DNA of 64,000 nucleotides from an uncultured Acetatifactor sp. GTDB taxonomy: Bacteria > Bacillota > Clostridia > Lachnospirales > Lachnospiraceae. The notes under the pieces were generated by a model that searched no databases, was not told where the DNA came from, and saw nothing but the letters and a program-made list of their open reading frames with translations. Positions 1-7,473 of this stretch are shown in pieces. Numbering within the stretch: the first letter of the stretch is position 1; each line of letters begins with the position of its first letter. The stretch is taken from the NCBI GenBank assembly GCA_949840935.1, contig CATKXX010000003.1, positions 1 to 64,000 on the forward strand. Reading direction: 5' to 3'. A program made the translations under genes and the position numbers.

Positions 1-434
1 TGGACGGAACGGTGGTAAAAGGCACCCTGGCATTTGCGGATGACACGATAAATGCCATGTCCCTGGAGATGATACTCCAGTATATGGGCATCATGCTGGA
101 CAGCAGGAAAGTGGAGAAAGACAGGAAACGTCTGGCGGTGTCAGTGTCCGTAACCGCGGCCAAAGGGACCGGGTATGCCAATATACAGGTGGACAGGGGG
201 ATACTCGGATACCGGATCGTATCCGGCGCCGGCGAGCTTGCGTCAGGAGCGGACATTGTAGTGAAAGGCAATAAGCTGGACTTTTTCCGGGCCTTTGTGG
301 ATGACAGCAGGGAGAGCCTCAAGAAAGTCGTTGCGAATGCCGCACAGGAGAGCCAGGCCGCAGAGTTTATATCGGGGTATCTGACGCGGTTCCCGATTGG
401 TTTCCCGGTCATGACGCCGAGGAACAGATTGTGA
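1..434 (+). CDS. Unknown protein of the integrative element, 5' end at window edge
   Basis: The frame is open from the first bases of the window to a TGA at 432-434. The first three bases available read TGG and continue in frame as D-G-T-V-V-K, so an ATG whose A lies one base before the window is plausible; a GTG at 12 is the first start inside it. About 140 residues are visible, with a hydrophilic beginning, a central glycine-rich stretch (GYANIQVDRGILGYR) and a C-terminal helix-rich part. I recognise no family. It lies 90 nt upstream of the DNA-binding protein gene on the same strand, so it may share its transcript. Existence is likely; function is unknown. Confidence 0.55.
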   Translation, partial: DGTVVKGTLAFADDTINAMSLEMILQYMGIMLDSRKVEKDRKRLAVSVSVTAAKGTGYANIQVDRGILGYRIVSGAGELASGADIVVKGNKLDFFRAFVDDSRESLKKVVANAAQESQAAEFISGYLTRFPIGFPVMTPRNRL

Positions 435-524
435 GTACGGAAAAGTAAAACGGCGGACAAATGATTTCTCCAACAGGGATAACGGTGAACAGACAGATAT
501 GTTGTGCCAAGATATAAAGGGGGT

Positions 525-983
525 ATGAGATATACAAAGGAGGTGGACAGTATCGGGCGGATATTGGTGGTCGAGTTCGCTGAGTCAGAATCCCATATAT
601 TTGAGGAAGTGGCGGCTGTGCTGAAAAAATACCCTGCTTTCGAGAGTCTGCGGCTTGCTGATGAAACGGTGCTGTCAATCCCAGGGTTTATGGTCCAGCT
701 GGATCGCAGGAAAGTATACTGCGAGGGGAAGGAGATCATCCTTACCGCAAAAGAATATGACATCCTCTGTCTGCTTATGGAAAACAGGGGCCGCGTCCTT
801 ACATACAGCCAGATATACCAGAACGTGTGGGGCGGGGAAGCCCTTGGCAGCGAGAGCAATATTGTGGGCTGCCATATCCGCAGGATGCGGGGAAAGCTGT
901 CTGTGGAAGATAGGAATGCGCCGTTTACCATTAAATGTGTGAGAGAGGTTGGCTACTGCTTTGAAACGAACCCGGAATATTAA
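525..983 (+). CDS. Orphan OmpR/PhoB-type winged-helix DNA-binding protein
   Basis: The protein has 152 residues. The C-terminal two thirds (about residues 55-150) match the Trans_reg_C winged helix: the LTAKEYDILCLLMENRGRVL recognition region, then YSQIYQNVWG, a HIRRMRGKL helix and the closing REVGYCF hairpin. No receiver domain and no phospho-acceptor aspartate are present; the N-terminal 50 residues are too short for one, so control is not by classical phosphorylation. I chose ATG 525 because it follows AAAGGGGG at 4-5 nt; GTG 504 and GTG 543 are in-frame alternatives. It probably regulates genes of the element that surrounds it. A U-rich hairpin follows the stop. Confidence 0.8.
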   Translation: MRYTKEVDSIGRILVVEFAESESHIFEEVAAVLKKYPAFESLRLADETVLSIPGFMVQLDRRKVYCEGKEIILTAKEYDILCLLMENRGRVLTYSQIYQNVWGGEALGSESNIVGCHIRRMRGKLSVEDRNAPFTIKCVREVGYCFETNPEY

Positions 984-993
984 CACCATGAGG

Positions 994-1023
994 GCGGCCT
1001 GGAGAACCGGGCTGCTTTTTTTT
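994..1023 (+). terminator. Rho-independent terminator after the winged-helix gene
   Basis: GCGGCCTGG (994-1002) pairs with CCGGGCTGC (1007-1015) through a 4-nt loop, allowing two G.U pairs, and is followed by eight T residues. It begins 10 nt after the stop of the winged-helix gene. Confidence 0.75.
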
Positions 1024-1392
1024 GTACGCTTTAGGTCTCCTGTCCTGTGTTTAACGGCAATACGGGAGCTTATGCGACATGGTACGCACTGCCGTGTCGT
1101 AACTTGCGTTTTACTATTGTGTTCTGACTGCCGCCCGACTGCGGGCTGACTGTCACGCACCCTATAATCTTCCCCATGGGCTGAAAAGCCAGGGGAGCGG
1201 AAATGCCATGCCGGATATCCCCGGAAAGGGGAAACATGGGCATGTCAGGAACCGGGGGCAAACTGCCGCCCGTAATACAACTCCATACCATATTGAGAGA
1301 TACCGTGGTCCACCGAGGGGCTGCGGTATTTTTATGTTCGACACATTCCCCGCCTATTCTGCCCTGTTATATAGAAAAATTCATAATCCTAC
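1024..1392 (+). other. Gene-free leader region upstream of the sigma-like gene
   Basis: No convincing coding frame. A TATAAT lies at 1161-1166. The following 220 nt contain short G/C hairpins, such as GGGCT/AGCC around 1178-1193 and ATCCCC/GGGGAA around 1216-1233, so a structured leader RNA that runs into the hairpin at 1393-1430 is possible. No known riboswitch motif was recognised. Confidence 0.35.
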
Positions 1393-1430
1393 AAAAGAGC
1401 GCACCCCGCAGAAAGGGCCTGCGCTCTTTT
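1393..1430 (+). terminator. Strong hairpin with U tail ahead of the sigma-like gene
   Basis: AAAAGAGCGCA (1393-1403) and TGCGCTCTTTT (1420-1430) form an 11-bp perfect stem ending in T4. It lies 73 nt before the ATG at 1504. It could end the preceding leader transcript or act as an attenuator; the sequence alone does not decide. Confidence 0.6.
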
Positions 1431-1503
1431 GCTGTCCGGGGGAAATGCCGCGGCCCGCCGCCTGTCCTTCATTTTTTGAAATTCAAAAAAGGAGGACAAG
1501 CCT

Positions 1504-1956
1504 ATGGCAAAGGCATACAGAATCCCGGATTACAGGAAGATGTACCCGGAGGCAGGCGAAGAAGTGATCAGCCTGCTCAGAACCACAGAAAGAAAGATGC
1601 AGTACCAGGAATATGACCTCAAGACGGAGCAGACCATCATAAGCCAGGAGGACCAGACCATAACGACCATACCCAGCAGGGAGGATTCCCTAGAACGGCT
1701 GGCAGAGCAGGAGGTGCAGTTTGCCGGGGAAGCCGAGAGCGTGGAGGAGACCGTGCTGCGGAAACTCCAGTACGCGCAGCTACATAAGGCGCTCTCCCTG
1801 CTCCCTGATGATGAGCGGGAGCTGATAGACCGCCTGTTTTTCCAGGGCCAGACCGAGCGGGAAGCGGCGGAGTGCATGGGCATATACCGCAACGCCGTAC
1901 ACAAACGCAAGAACCGCATCCTAAAGAAGCTGAAAAAATTTTTTGAAAAAAATTGA
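1504..1956 (+). CDS. Small sigma-70 region-4-like transcription factor
   Basis: The protein has 150 residues and follows a very strong ribosome site (AAAGGAGGAC) 7-8 nt upstream. Residues about 95-145 form a sigma region 4 helix-turn-helix: ALSLLPDDERELIDRLFFQG, then QTEREAAECMGI and the recognition helix YRNAVHKRKNRILKKLKKF. The first 90 residues are acidic and helical and show no region 2. Proteins of this layout are common in Clostridia integrative elements and prophages, where they are thought to drive element genes, but a true sigma activity is not shown here. A long hairpin-rich region without genes lies on each side, which suggests that it is an independent transcription unit. Confidence 0.8.
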   Translation: MAKAYRIPDYRKMYPEAGEEVISLLRTTERKMQYQEYDLKTEQTIISQEDQTITTIPSREDSLERLAEQEVQFAGEAESVEETVLRKLQYAQLHKALSLLPDDERELIDRLFFQGQTEREAAECMGIYRNAVHKRKNRILKKLKKFFEKN

Positions 1957-2617
1957 ATTTCAGGGTGTGCAAAACGTCCTGCCAACGTGGAAGTAAGTAG
2001 AGGGGATTTTTTCTCCCCTCTGCCCATTGAAAAATACCGCCGCCAGGCGGTCATATCCAGCAGCATAGATACGTTAGCTGTCCAGCTTGAAAGAGCGAAG
2101 CGGTGCGGAGGACACGCCATGACCACCTGCAGGGCAACCTGTCAAAAAGATGACATCAAAGGTGCAGAGCGGCAAATGTCCGTCCCAAAGCGGCCTGTGG
2201 CGGGCCGCCTGCCATGACATGGACAGCCTATAATGATACTTCCGTCCAGTCACAGCCCCGCAGGAGCGGGACCACGCAATGAGGGCGGCCCGGAGAGATC
2301 CTCGGAGGGGTGAGAAACCCATGACGGCCTTAAGCCACGGCCGGTCTTTGCCTGCTGCCTATGGGCGCATCCTGCGCCCGCTCCGGGGAGTAGTGTCGAA
2401 CAGGGGCATATAGAAATAAAAGACGAAGGACAGGCATTTTCCGGGCCGGGGAATCCCACGGAGGGGAAATGCCTTCATGATAGAAACTACGGCGGCAGAC
2501 AGCCGGAGGGCCGGGAGGATGCATCCAAACGGCAGCACCGGGAACTGCCGCCGTCCTTGTGTCATGAAACCATAAAATATGAGGCACAAAAGCATCTGCT
2601 TTCACAGGAGGGGACAT
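1957..2617 (+). other. Structured noncoding region with several hairpins
   Basis: No credible gene in 660 nt. It begins with AGAGGGGA/TCCCCTCT (1999-2006 with 2014-2021, T6C loop), which may end the sigma-like transcript. A TATAAT lies at about 2231-2236. Further on come GGGCGCA/TGCGCCC near 2365-2381, GGCATTT/AAATGCC flanking about 2431-2472, and a perfect 10-bp stem ACGGCGGCAG (2489-2498) with CTGCCGCCGT (2545-2554) enclosing 46 nt. This may be a long structured 5' leader for the gene at 2618 or an unrecognised small RNA. Confidence 0.4.
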
Positions 2618-3052
2618 ATGGACAAGAAAACGATAGACATGGTAAACAGGATCATGGATACAGGGAGGATGGGATACGCCTGTGTGTATCCGTCAGACGG
2701 GGACGCAATGGGCGAAGGGAAGCCCATGGGAAAAGAAAATCCCAGGGAGGAATACCTGATCGCCACAACGCCGGAGAACATGGCAGACTTTATCGGGAAG
2801 CATTGTGACGCACACAAGATAACCGTCACAGACGTTGCAGACAGGCCGATCCTTGAAGCCAGCGGGGGGCTTATCAATGGCAGCCTGGAACCGGGGATGC
2901 GCACGAAGATCATCTCCCGGCTGGCACAGATACAGAAAGGGGAGAAAACAGCGGGGGAAGTCCTCCAGATTGAAAGAAGCAAGTCGGATGCATACTTCGC
3001 GGCGGAGGACAGGGCAGTGGCCATGGCGGAATACGGCATGGAGCTTGGATGA
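2618..3052 (+). CDS. Unknown element protein upstream of the MazF-type toxin gene
   Basis: The product has 144 residues. ATG 2618 is chosen because AGGAGGGG lies 6-7 nt upstream; an upstream in-frame ATG at 2579 lacks such a site. The protein is soluble, with an N-terminal helix (DKKTIDMVNRIMDTG), a central segment containing KITVTDVADRPILEASGG, and a charged C-terminal helix. No family is recognised. It stops 36 nt before the MazF-type toxin and could be its antitoxin by position, but it does not resemble MazE, and antitoxins of this class are usually shorter. Codon use matches its neighbours. Confidence 0.6.
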   Translation: MDKKTIDMVNRIMDTGRMGYACVYPSDGDAMGEGKPMGKENPREEYLIATTPENMADFIGKHCDAHKITVTDVADRPILEASGGLINGSLEPGMRTKIISRLAQIQKGEKTAGEVLQIERSKSDAYFAAEDRAVAMAEYGMELG

Positions 3053-3088
3053 GGGCAGGGGAGCCATCCTGCCGGAAAGGGGACAGGC

Positions 3089-3580
3089 ATGCAGATCAAG
3101 AGGGGCGATATTTACTATGCAGACCTGACGCCGGTGGTCGGGAGCGAGCAGGGCGGCACACGGCCTGTGCTGATCATACAGAATGACATGGGGAACCGGC
3201 ACAGCCCCACGGTGATCGCGGCGGCCATTACCAGCAGGCGGGGAAAGAAGCCGCTCCCCACCCATATCAGGCTGGAGGACAGCCCCTGCGGGCTGGGACA
3301 GGAATCCACCGTCCTGCTGGAGCAGGTGCGCACCATCGACCGTGCCAGGCTGAAGGAATACATAGGCCGGGCGGGCAGGGCGACCATGCGGGATGTGGAC
3401 CATGCCATCGCGGTCAGCTTCGGCCTGGACGGGATGCTTTCCACACAGGAGGGACAGGCATCACAGGCAGAAAAAGAAACAGGGACAAAACTCGCTGGCA
3501 GAAACCAGGCCAGGATCAGGGACGGAAAGGGGGCAGCTTATGAGCGGCAGGAAACGGGCATGGGTTTATTATTCAATTGA
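3089..3580 (+). CDS. PemK/MazF-family toxin with C-terminal extension
   Basis: The first 110 residues carry the MazF/PemK fold signature: the start IKRGDIYYADLTPVVGSEQG, the GTRPVLIIQND strand with its conserved Arg, the THI(R) strand and the LLEQVRTIDRARL segment. The family consists of ribosome-independent endoribonucleases that cut mRNA at short sites. The ATG at 3089 follows GGAAAGGGGAC. The protein is 163 residues long, about 45 more than a usual MazF; the extra tail is polar, and its last 40 bases overlap the next gene in another frame. No MazE-like antitoxin lies directly upstream; the 144-residue protein at 2618 is the only candidate partner. Confidence 0.85.
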   Translation: MQIKRGDIYYADLTPVVGSEQGGTRPVLIIQNDMGNRHSPTVIAAAITSRRGKKPLPTHIRLEDSPCGLGQESTVLLEQVRTIDRARLKEYIGRAGRATMRDVDHAIAVSFGLDGMLSTQEGQASQAEKETGTKLAGRNQARIRDGKGAAYERQETGMGLLFN

Positions 3581-3884
3581 CGCACCGGAGGATGAAAATG
3601 ACATGCTGAAGAAACAGCGGGAGCTGCTCTGGGAATATGCAGAACAGATGGGGTTTGAAGTGGCGGGAAGCTCCAGCGACACGGGGAGAAATCCGCTGTG
3701 GGAGCGCACCGGTTTCCGGCGTTTTGTGGATGCCGCCACAAGAGGGGAAGTGGATACCCTGCTGGTGGCAGACCGCCGCTGCCTGACGCATTCGTCCATG
3801 CAGATGGCAAGGCTCAAGGCGCTGGCAGAGGGCTGCGGCCTGCAGGTATATTCCCCGCTGACCGGACCAATGGAACTGATATAG
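3540..3884 (+). CDS. Resolvase-N-terminal-like miniprotein, catalytic residues changed
   Basis: The protein has 114 residues. It follows the pattern of the serine-recombinase catalytic domain: a first strand AWVYYSID, helix LKKQRELLWEYAEQMGFEV, SDTG motif, ERTGFRRFVDAATRGEVDTL strand and a helix starting LTHSS. The usual Y-x-R-x-S of the active site reads Y-Y-S-I-D here, so the arginine and the nucleophilic serine appear to be lost, and there is no DNA-binding C-terminal part. It starts inside the mazF-like gene (40-nt overlap) behind GGAAAGGGGG. It is therefore unlikely to recombine DNA; a partner or regulatory role is possible. The family assignment is by eye. Confidence 0.6.
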   Translation: MSGRKRAWVYYSIDAPEDENDMLKKQRELLWEYAEQMGFEVAGSSSDTGRNPLWERTGFRRFVDAATRGEVDTLLVADRRCLTHSSMQMARLKALAEGCGLQVYSPLTGPMELI

Positions 3885-3903
3885 GCAGGGAAAGGCGGGA
3901 AAA

Positions 3904-4269
3904 ATGGACCAGAGTGAATTTGAACATTGGCAGGCGGTGACATCCAGCAGCCAGTACCTGTGGGTGGAGGATGCTGTGACACGCCTGAACGGGCGCGGCT
4001 GTCTCTATTACAGCGGCGGGGAATCGGGGATCTATATGCGGATCACCCCGGACGGAACGCTGCAGGCCGGGAATTATGAGGGAGCCATCCCCCATATCGG
4101 GGAGGCGCTGTTTAAACCGGGGGCGGAGAGGAAATGCGGCAGTTTCAACGAGGCGTTCCAGCTGGCCTGTGAATTGGGCGGCAGGAAGTTCCTGGCGGAT
4201 ATGTTCTCAGGCAGCCAGATCCCCCAGGAAGTGGAGACGGGAGGCATGGCACAGTCCATGGGGATGTGA
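3904..4269 (+). CDS. Unknown small soluble protein of the element
   Basis: The protein has 121 residues. ATG 3904 follows GGGAAAGGCGGG, 19 nt after the preceding stop, so the gene belongs to the same run as the mazF-like and resolvase-like genes. The middle part (GCLYYSGGESGIYMRITPDG) looks like a beta-rich ligand-binding or regulatory fold, and the C-terminal part (SFNEAFQLACELGGRKFLAD) is helical. No signal peptide or membrane segment is present. I do not recognise a family. Confidence 0.55.
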   Translation: MDQSEFEHWQAVTSSSQYLWVEDAVTRLNGRGCLYYSGGESGIYMRITPDGTLQAGNYEGAIPHIGEALFKPGAERKCGSFNEAFQLACELGGRKFLADMFSGSQIPQEVETGGMAQSMGM

Positions 4270-4346
4270 ATATCCCACAGGAACGCGGCTCAAACAGACG
4301 AAAGACAGAGATAAAAATGCATATGGAGCCGAAGGGAGGGAAGGAC

Positions 4347-4454
4347 ATGGCGTGGATCATAGGAGCGGCAGTATTTACCATACTTTTTCTGACAGCCGTC
4401 TATGTGGTGGCAGGCATAGCGGTCAGCGTGGCCGGGAGTTACCAGACCGACTGA
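4347..4454 (+). CDS. Single-span membrane microprotein
   Basis: A 35-residue product, MAWIIGAAVFTILFLTAVYV onward, is almost entirely one transmembrane helix. ATG 4347 follows GGGAGGGAAGG at 5-6 nt, better than the in-frame upstream starts at 4317, 4323 and GTG 4266. The gene lies between the unknown 121-residue protein and the recombinase module. Small size makes the call uncertain, but the ribosome site and the clean hydrophobic span support it. Function unknown. Confidence 0.45.
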   Translation: MAWIIGAAVFTILFLTAVYVVAGIAVSVAGSYQTD

Positions 4455-4569
4455 AAACTTTGTCGGTCCTGCTCTATTTCAGGCAGGCATGTTTGTTGGG
4501 TATGGATATGGATAACATCACGCCTACACGGTATACTGTGTATGGCGTCAGGAAAGGAGGTGGAAGCAG

Positions 4570-5685
4570 ATGAAACGGTATACGGTGGAGACAGCGGCCG
4601 AGGGCACGACAAAGTATTTCTACATCATGGACGGGGAGACACTGGACATCGCCCTGCTTCCGAGCAAATACCTGAAACACAAGATTAAGGCAAACCTTTC
4701 CCCGAACACGGTAAAGAGGTACGCCTTTTCCCTCTGCTACTACCTGGAATACCTGGCGGAAAAGGGCCTGGATTTCCAGACGGTCTGCGGCATGGGGTAC
4801 GAGGAACAGAGCAGCCATTTCACGCAGTTTTTGTACTGGCTGAAAGAGGGATGCCACACGGAAAAAAAGAAAACAGGGGATGCCGACAATGGGACCTGCA
4901 ACGCATACTTAAAGGATGTGTTCGGGTTCTATCTTTTTCTGGCGGAGTGCGGCCATGCACCAAGCCTGCGGGTGCTCTCCTACAGCCAGATCACGGTGCC
5001 GAATGCGGCAGGCGTCAAGAGGACGCTGCGGTGCAGGTCTTTCGGCGGCTACATGAAGGCGGAGGAACGGAATGTGAGGGCGGCAGGCGAAGAAGAAATC
5101 ATCGCAGCCCTGCAGGCATGCACCAACAGCCGGGACCAGCTGCTCCTCCTGCTGATCGCGGAGACCGGGTTCCGCATCGGGGAGATCCTGGGCGTGTACT
5201 ATGCCAGGGACATCGACTATGAGAGACACACCATCGGTGTGTATTTCCGCGACGACAACGAGAACGATGCCCGCGCAAAGAACGCGGAGTACCGGAAAGC
5301 CAAGATCAGCGATGATGCCTTTGATTTCCTGATGGGATACCTTGCCGAGTACAGGGGACTCCTCCAGCACCAGGATTACCTGTTCATCAACGTCTCCGGC
5401 GATACTGCGGGGCAGCCCCTGAAAGTGGACAGCGTCTACGCCATGCTGGAGCGGGTGGCGGAAAAGACAGGGACGGAACTGACGCCGCACATGCTGCGGA
5501 GGTATTTCGCAGTCACAAGATGGAATGCGGGCTGGCCGCTGGAGCTGATCAGCCAGGCCCTTGGGCATAAGCACCTGGATACCACGATCAAGTACCTGGG
5601 CATCCTGGATGACAAGCTGCTGGAGGCGAGCCGGGAGTTTTATGAGAAGCATTCCGTAAATTACGGCATCGGGAAGATGCCATAG
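4570..5685 (+). CDS. Tyrosine recombinase, Tn554 TnpA-like (first of three)
   Basis: The protein has 371 residues and acts on DNA in the cytoplasm as a site-specific strand-exchange enzyme. A SAM-like core-binding domain (about residues 30-150) precedes a catalytic domain that carries the full set: R202 (ETGFRIGE), H307 and R310 (HMLRR), H333 (LGHKH) and the nucleophile Y342. Length and order match TnpA of Tn554 (about 360 residues). AAAGGAGG precedes ATG 4570. It is the first gene of a packed set of four, only 15 nt before the next. In this family the recombinases act together and integrate without classical terminal inverted repeats. Confidence 0.9.
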   Translation: MKRYTVETAAEGTTKYFYIMDGETLDIALLPSKYLKHKIKANLSPNTVKRYAFSLCYYLEYLAEKGLDFQTVCGMGYEEQSSHFTQFLYWLKEGCHTEKKKTGDADNGTCNAYLKDVFGFYLFLAECGHAPSLRVLSYSQITVPNAAGVKRTLRCRSFGGYMKAEERNVRAAGEEEIIAALQACTNSRDQLLLLLIAETGFRIGEILGVYYARDIDYERHTIGVYFRDDNENDARAKNAEYRKAKISDDAFDFLMGYLAEYRGLLQHQDYLFINVSGDTAGQPLKVDSVYAMLERVAEKTGTELTPHMLRRYFAVTRWNAGWPLELISQALGHKHLDTTIKYLGILDDKLLEASREFYEKHSVNYGIGKMP

Positions 5686-5700
5686 GAAAGGGTGGTGGGC

Positions 5701-7473
5701 ATGCCGGCATACCAATACCTGCAGGCAGTGCCGCAGGAGGACACAGGACAATTACAGGAACAGCTGGGGAGGGAGCTTGCGGAATGCACGGAGGTGAATC
5801 CCACATACCGCAACAAACTGAAGGCTTTCATGGAAAGCAGGGGAATCTGGCACATCTGCGATTTGGACTACACGGCGAGGGAGGAATACGGGAAGTTCCT
5901 GAAAAAACAGATATCCCCGGCAGCTTGTATGCAGTATGTCAGGGTGATGGATCTGGTAAAACTGCATTCCATAAAAAGCCAGGTGCGCACAGTGCGGGAA
6001 AGGGGAAGGCCCACGGCAGAATACGAAAATGGAATCCTTTTCCTGCCATACCATCCAGACCCGGAGATTGCGGGGCAGTTTATTGACTCATCCCGGAAGA
6101 AGGAGCTGGCATGGGACTTCGGCCGGGAAGCGCCGGAAAAGATGAAACGCCAGATATTTGACAGCCTCCATTATATTTTAGAAAATTTCAGGGAGGACCA
6201 GCGGCAGTTTTACCTGCGGAGGCTGAAAAAGCTGTATGGTTTCTGCACAGCCAGGAAAATCGGTGACATTGACGGGATGGAGATCGGGCAGGCAAAGGAA
6301 TTTGAAGAAACCATGCGGGCGGAGGGGGAGAGGAACCCAACGGCCGGCATTGTGGACCTATGCAGGAAAGCGCTTTTTATGCAGGCGGATGAGATACGCT
6401 GGGAGGCGAATGTCTGGTATATGGAGCGCCTGCACCTGCAGCCTGAACGGCTGAACCCCTCCAGCCCGGTAAAAAAACTGTCATTCCTGGAGATCCCGCA
6501 TGAGGGGAACAGGGATCTGCTGAAGAAATACATGCGCTATGGGCTCGGCGTAACGAACCTGTCAGTCAGCGCCCTGCGCAGGGAGATGACATGGGTAAGG
6601 AATTTCCTCGCGGAGATGGGGCCGCAGGATGCCTGCAGCATTACGGAAAAGCAGATGGACAGCTACTTCGGCGGCCTTGCGGGAAAGGGCCTCCGCCCGG
6701 AGTCATTTAATGTGCAGGTTATGGGCATCCAGCATTTCTATAACTTCCTGATTGCAAGGGGGTATATTGAAAAAGCGCCTTTCTGTGAGGATTACTACCT
6801 GAAAAAAGTGGTGCCGGGGCATAATGACAGGTGCGTGGAAGCGGAAACCTGGGCTGAGATACTGCAGAACCTCCACCTCTTTCCGGAGGACATCCGCCTG
6901 ATGTACCTGCACTTGTGGGGGATCGGCCTGCGCATCAGCGAAGTCTGCACGCTGAAAGGGGATGCTTATTACATACAGGGAAAGGATGCATGGATACAGG
7001 TCTACCAGACAAAGATGCGCAGCTATAAGCGCATACCCATACCATACGCCCTGTACAGGCTGATGACGGTGTACCTGAAAAGACATCAGATAGGGCCGGA
7101 TGATTATGCGTTCCCAAGCAGCCAGGGGGAAGCCTACAGGAGCGCCACATTCCGGCTGAAGATGCAGGAATGCTGTGAGAAGAACGGCATAAAAGGCGGG
7201 GAATATATTTTCAGGCCCCATGACTACCGCCACGGCATAGCAACCCTTTTTTATGACAGCGGCGTGTCGCTGCAGGGGGTGCGGGATTACCTGGGGCATG
7301 TCTATGAGGAAATGACCCGACAGTATGTGGATTATATCCCCAAAAAGATAGAGAAAGCCAGCGAAAAATATTTCAGGGAACACGGCAGCCTTGCGGCCGG
7401 GCTGAAGATAAGGAAAGGAGGGGAAGGCAGTGGAGGAAAACAGGATCAGCCTGAAGGAACTGGCAAGCTATAA
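5701..7473 (+). CDS. Tyrosine recombinase, Tn554 TnpB-like (second of three)
   Basis: The protein has 590 residues, unusually long for an integrase, as is TnpB of Tn554 (about 630). The N-terminal 300 residues are helical and DNA-binding in character. The C-terminal catalytic domain keeps R411 (GLRISEV), H507 and R510 (HDYRH), H533 (LGH) and Y542. I prefer ATG 5701, 8 nt after GGAAAGGG, over GTG 5692. Its end overlaps the third recombinase gene by 44 nt, so the two are probably translationally coupled. A functional enzyme is expected because all catalytic residues are present. Confidence 0.9.
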   Translation: MPAYQYLQAVPQEDTGQLQEQLGRELAECTEVNPTYRNKLKAFMESRGIWHICDLDYTAREEYGKFLKKQISPAACMQYVRVMDLVKLHSIKSQVRTVRERGRPTAEYENGILFLPYHPDPEIAGQFIDSSRKKELAWDFGREAPEKMKRQIFDSLHYILENFREDQRQFYLRRLKKLYGFCTARKIGDIDGMEIGQAKEFEETMRAEGERNPTAGIVDLCRKALFMQADEIRWEANVWYMERLHLQPERLNPSSPVKKLSFLEIPHEGNRDLLKKYMRYGLGVTNLSVSALRREMTWVRNFLAEMGPQDACSITEKQMDSYFGGLAGKGLRPESFNVQVMGIQHFYNFLIARGYIEKAPFCEDYYLKKVVPGHNDRCVEAETWAEILQNLHLFPEDIRLMYLHLWGIGLRISEVCTLKGDAYYIQGKDAWIQVYQTKMRSYKRIPIPYALYRLMTVYLKRHQIGPDDYAFPSSQGEAYRSATFRLKMQECCEKNGIKGGEYIFRPHDYRHGIATLFYDSGVSLQGVRDYLGHVYEEMTRQYVDYIPKKIEKASEKYFREHGSLAAGLKIRKGGEGSGGKQDQPEGTGKL

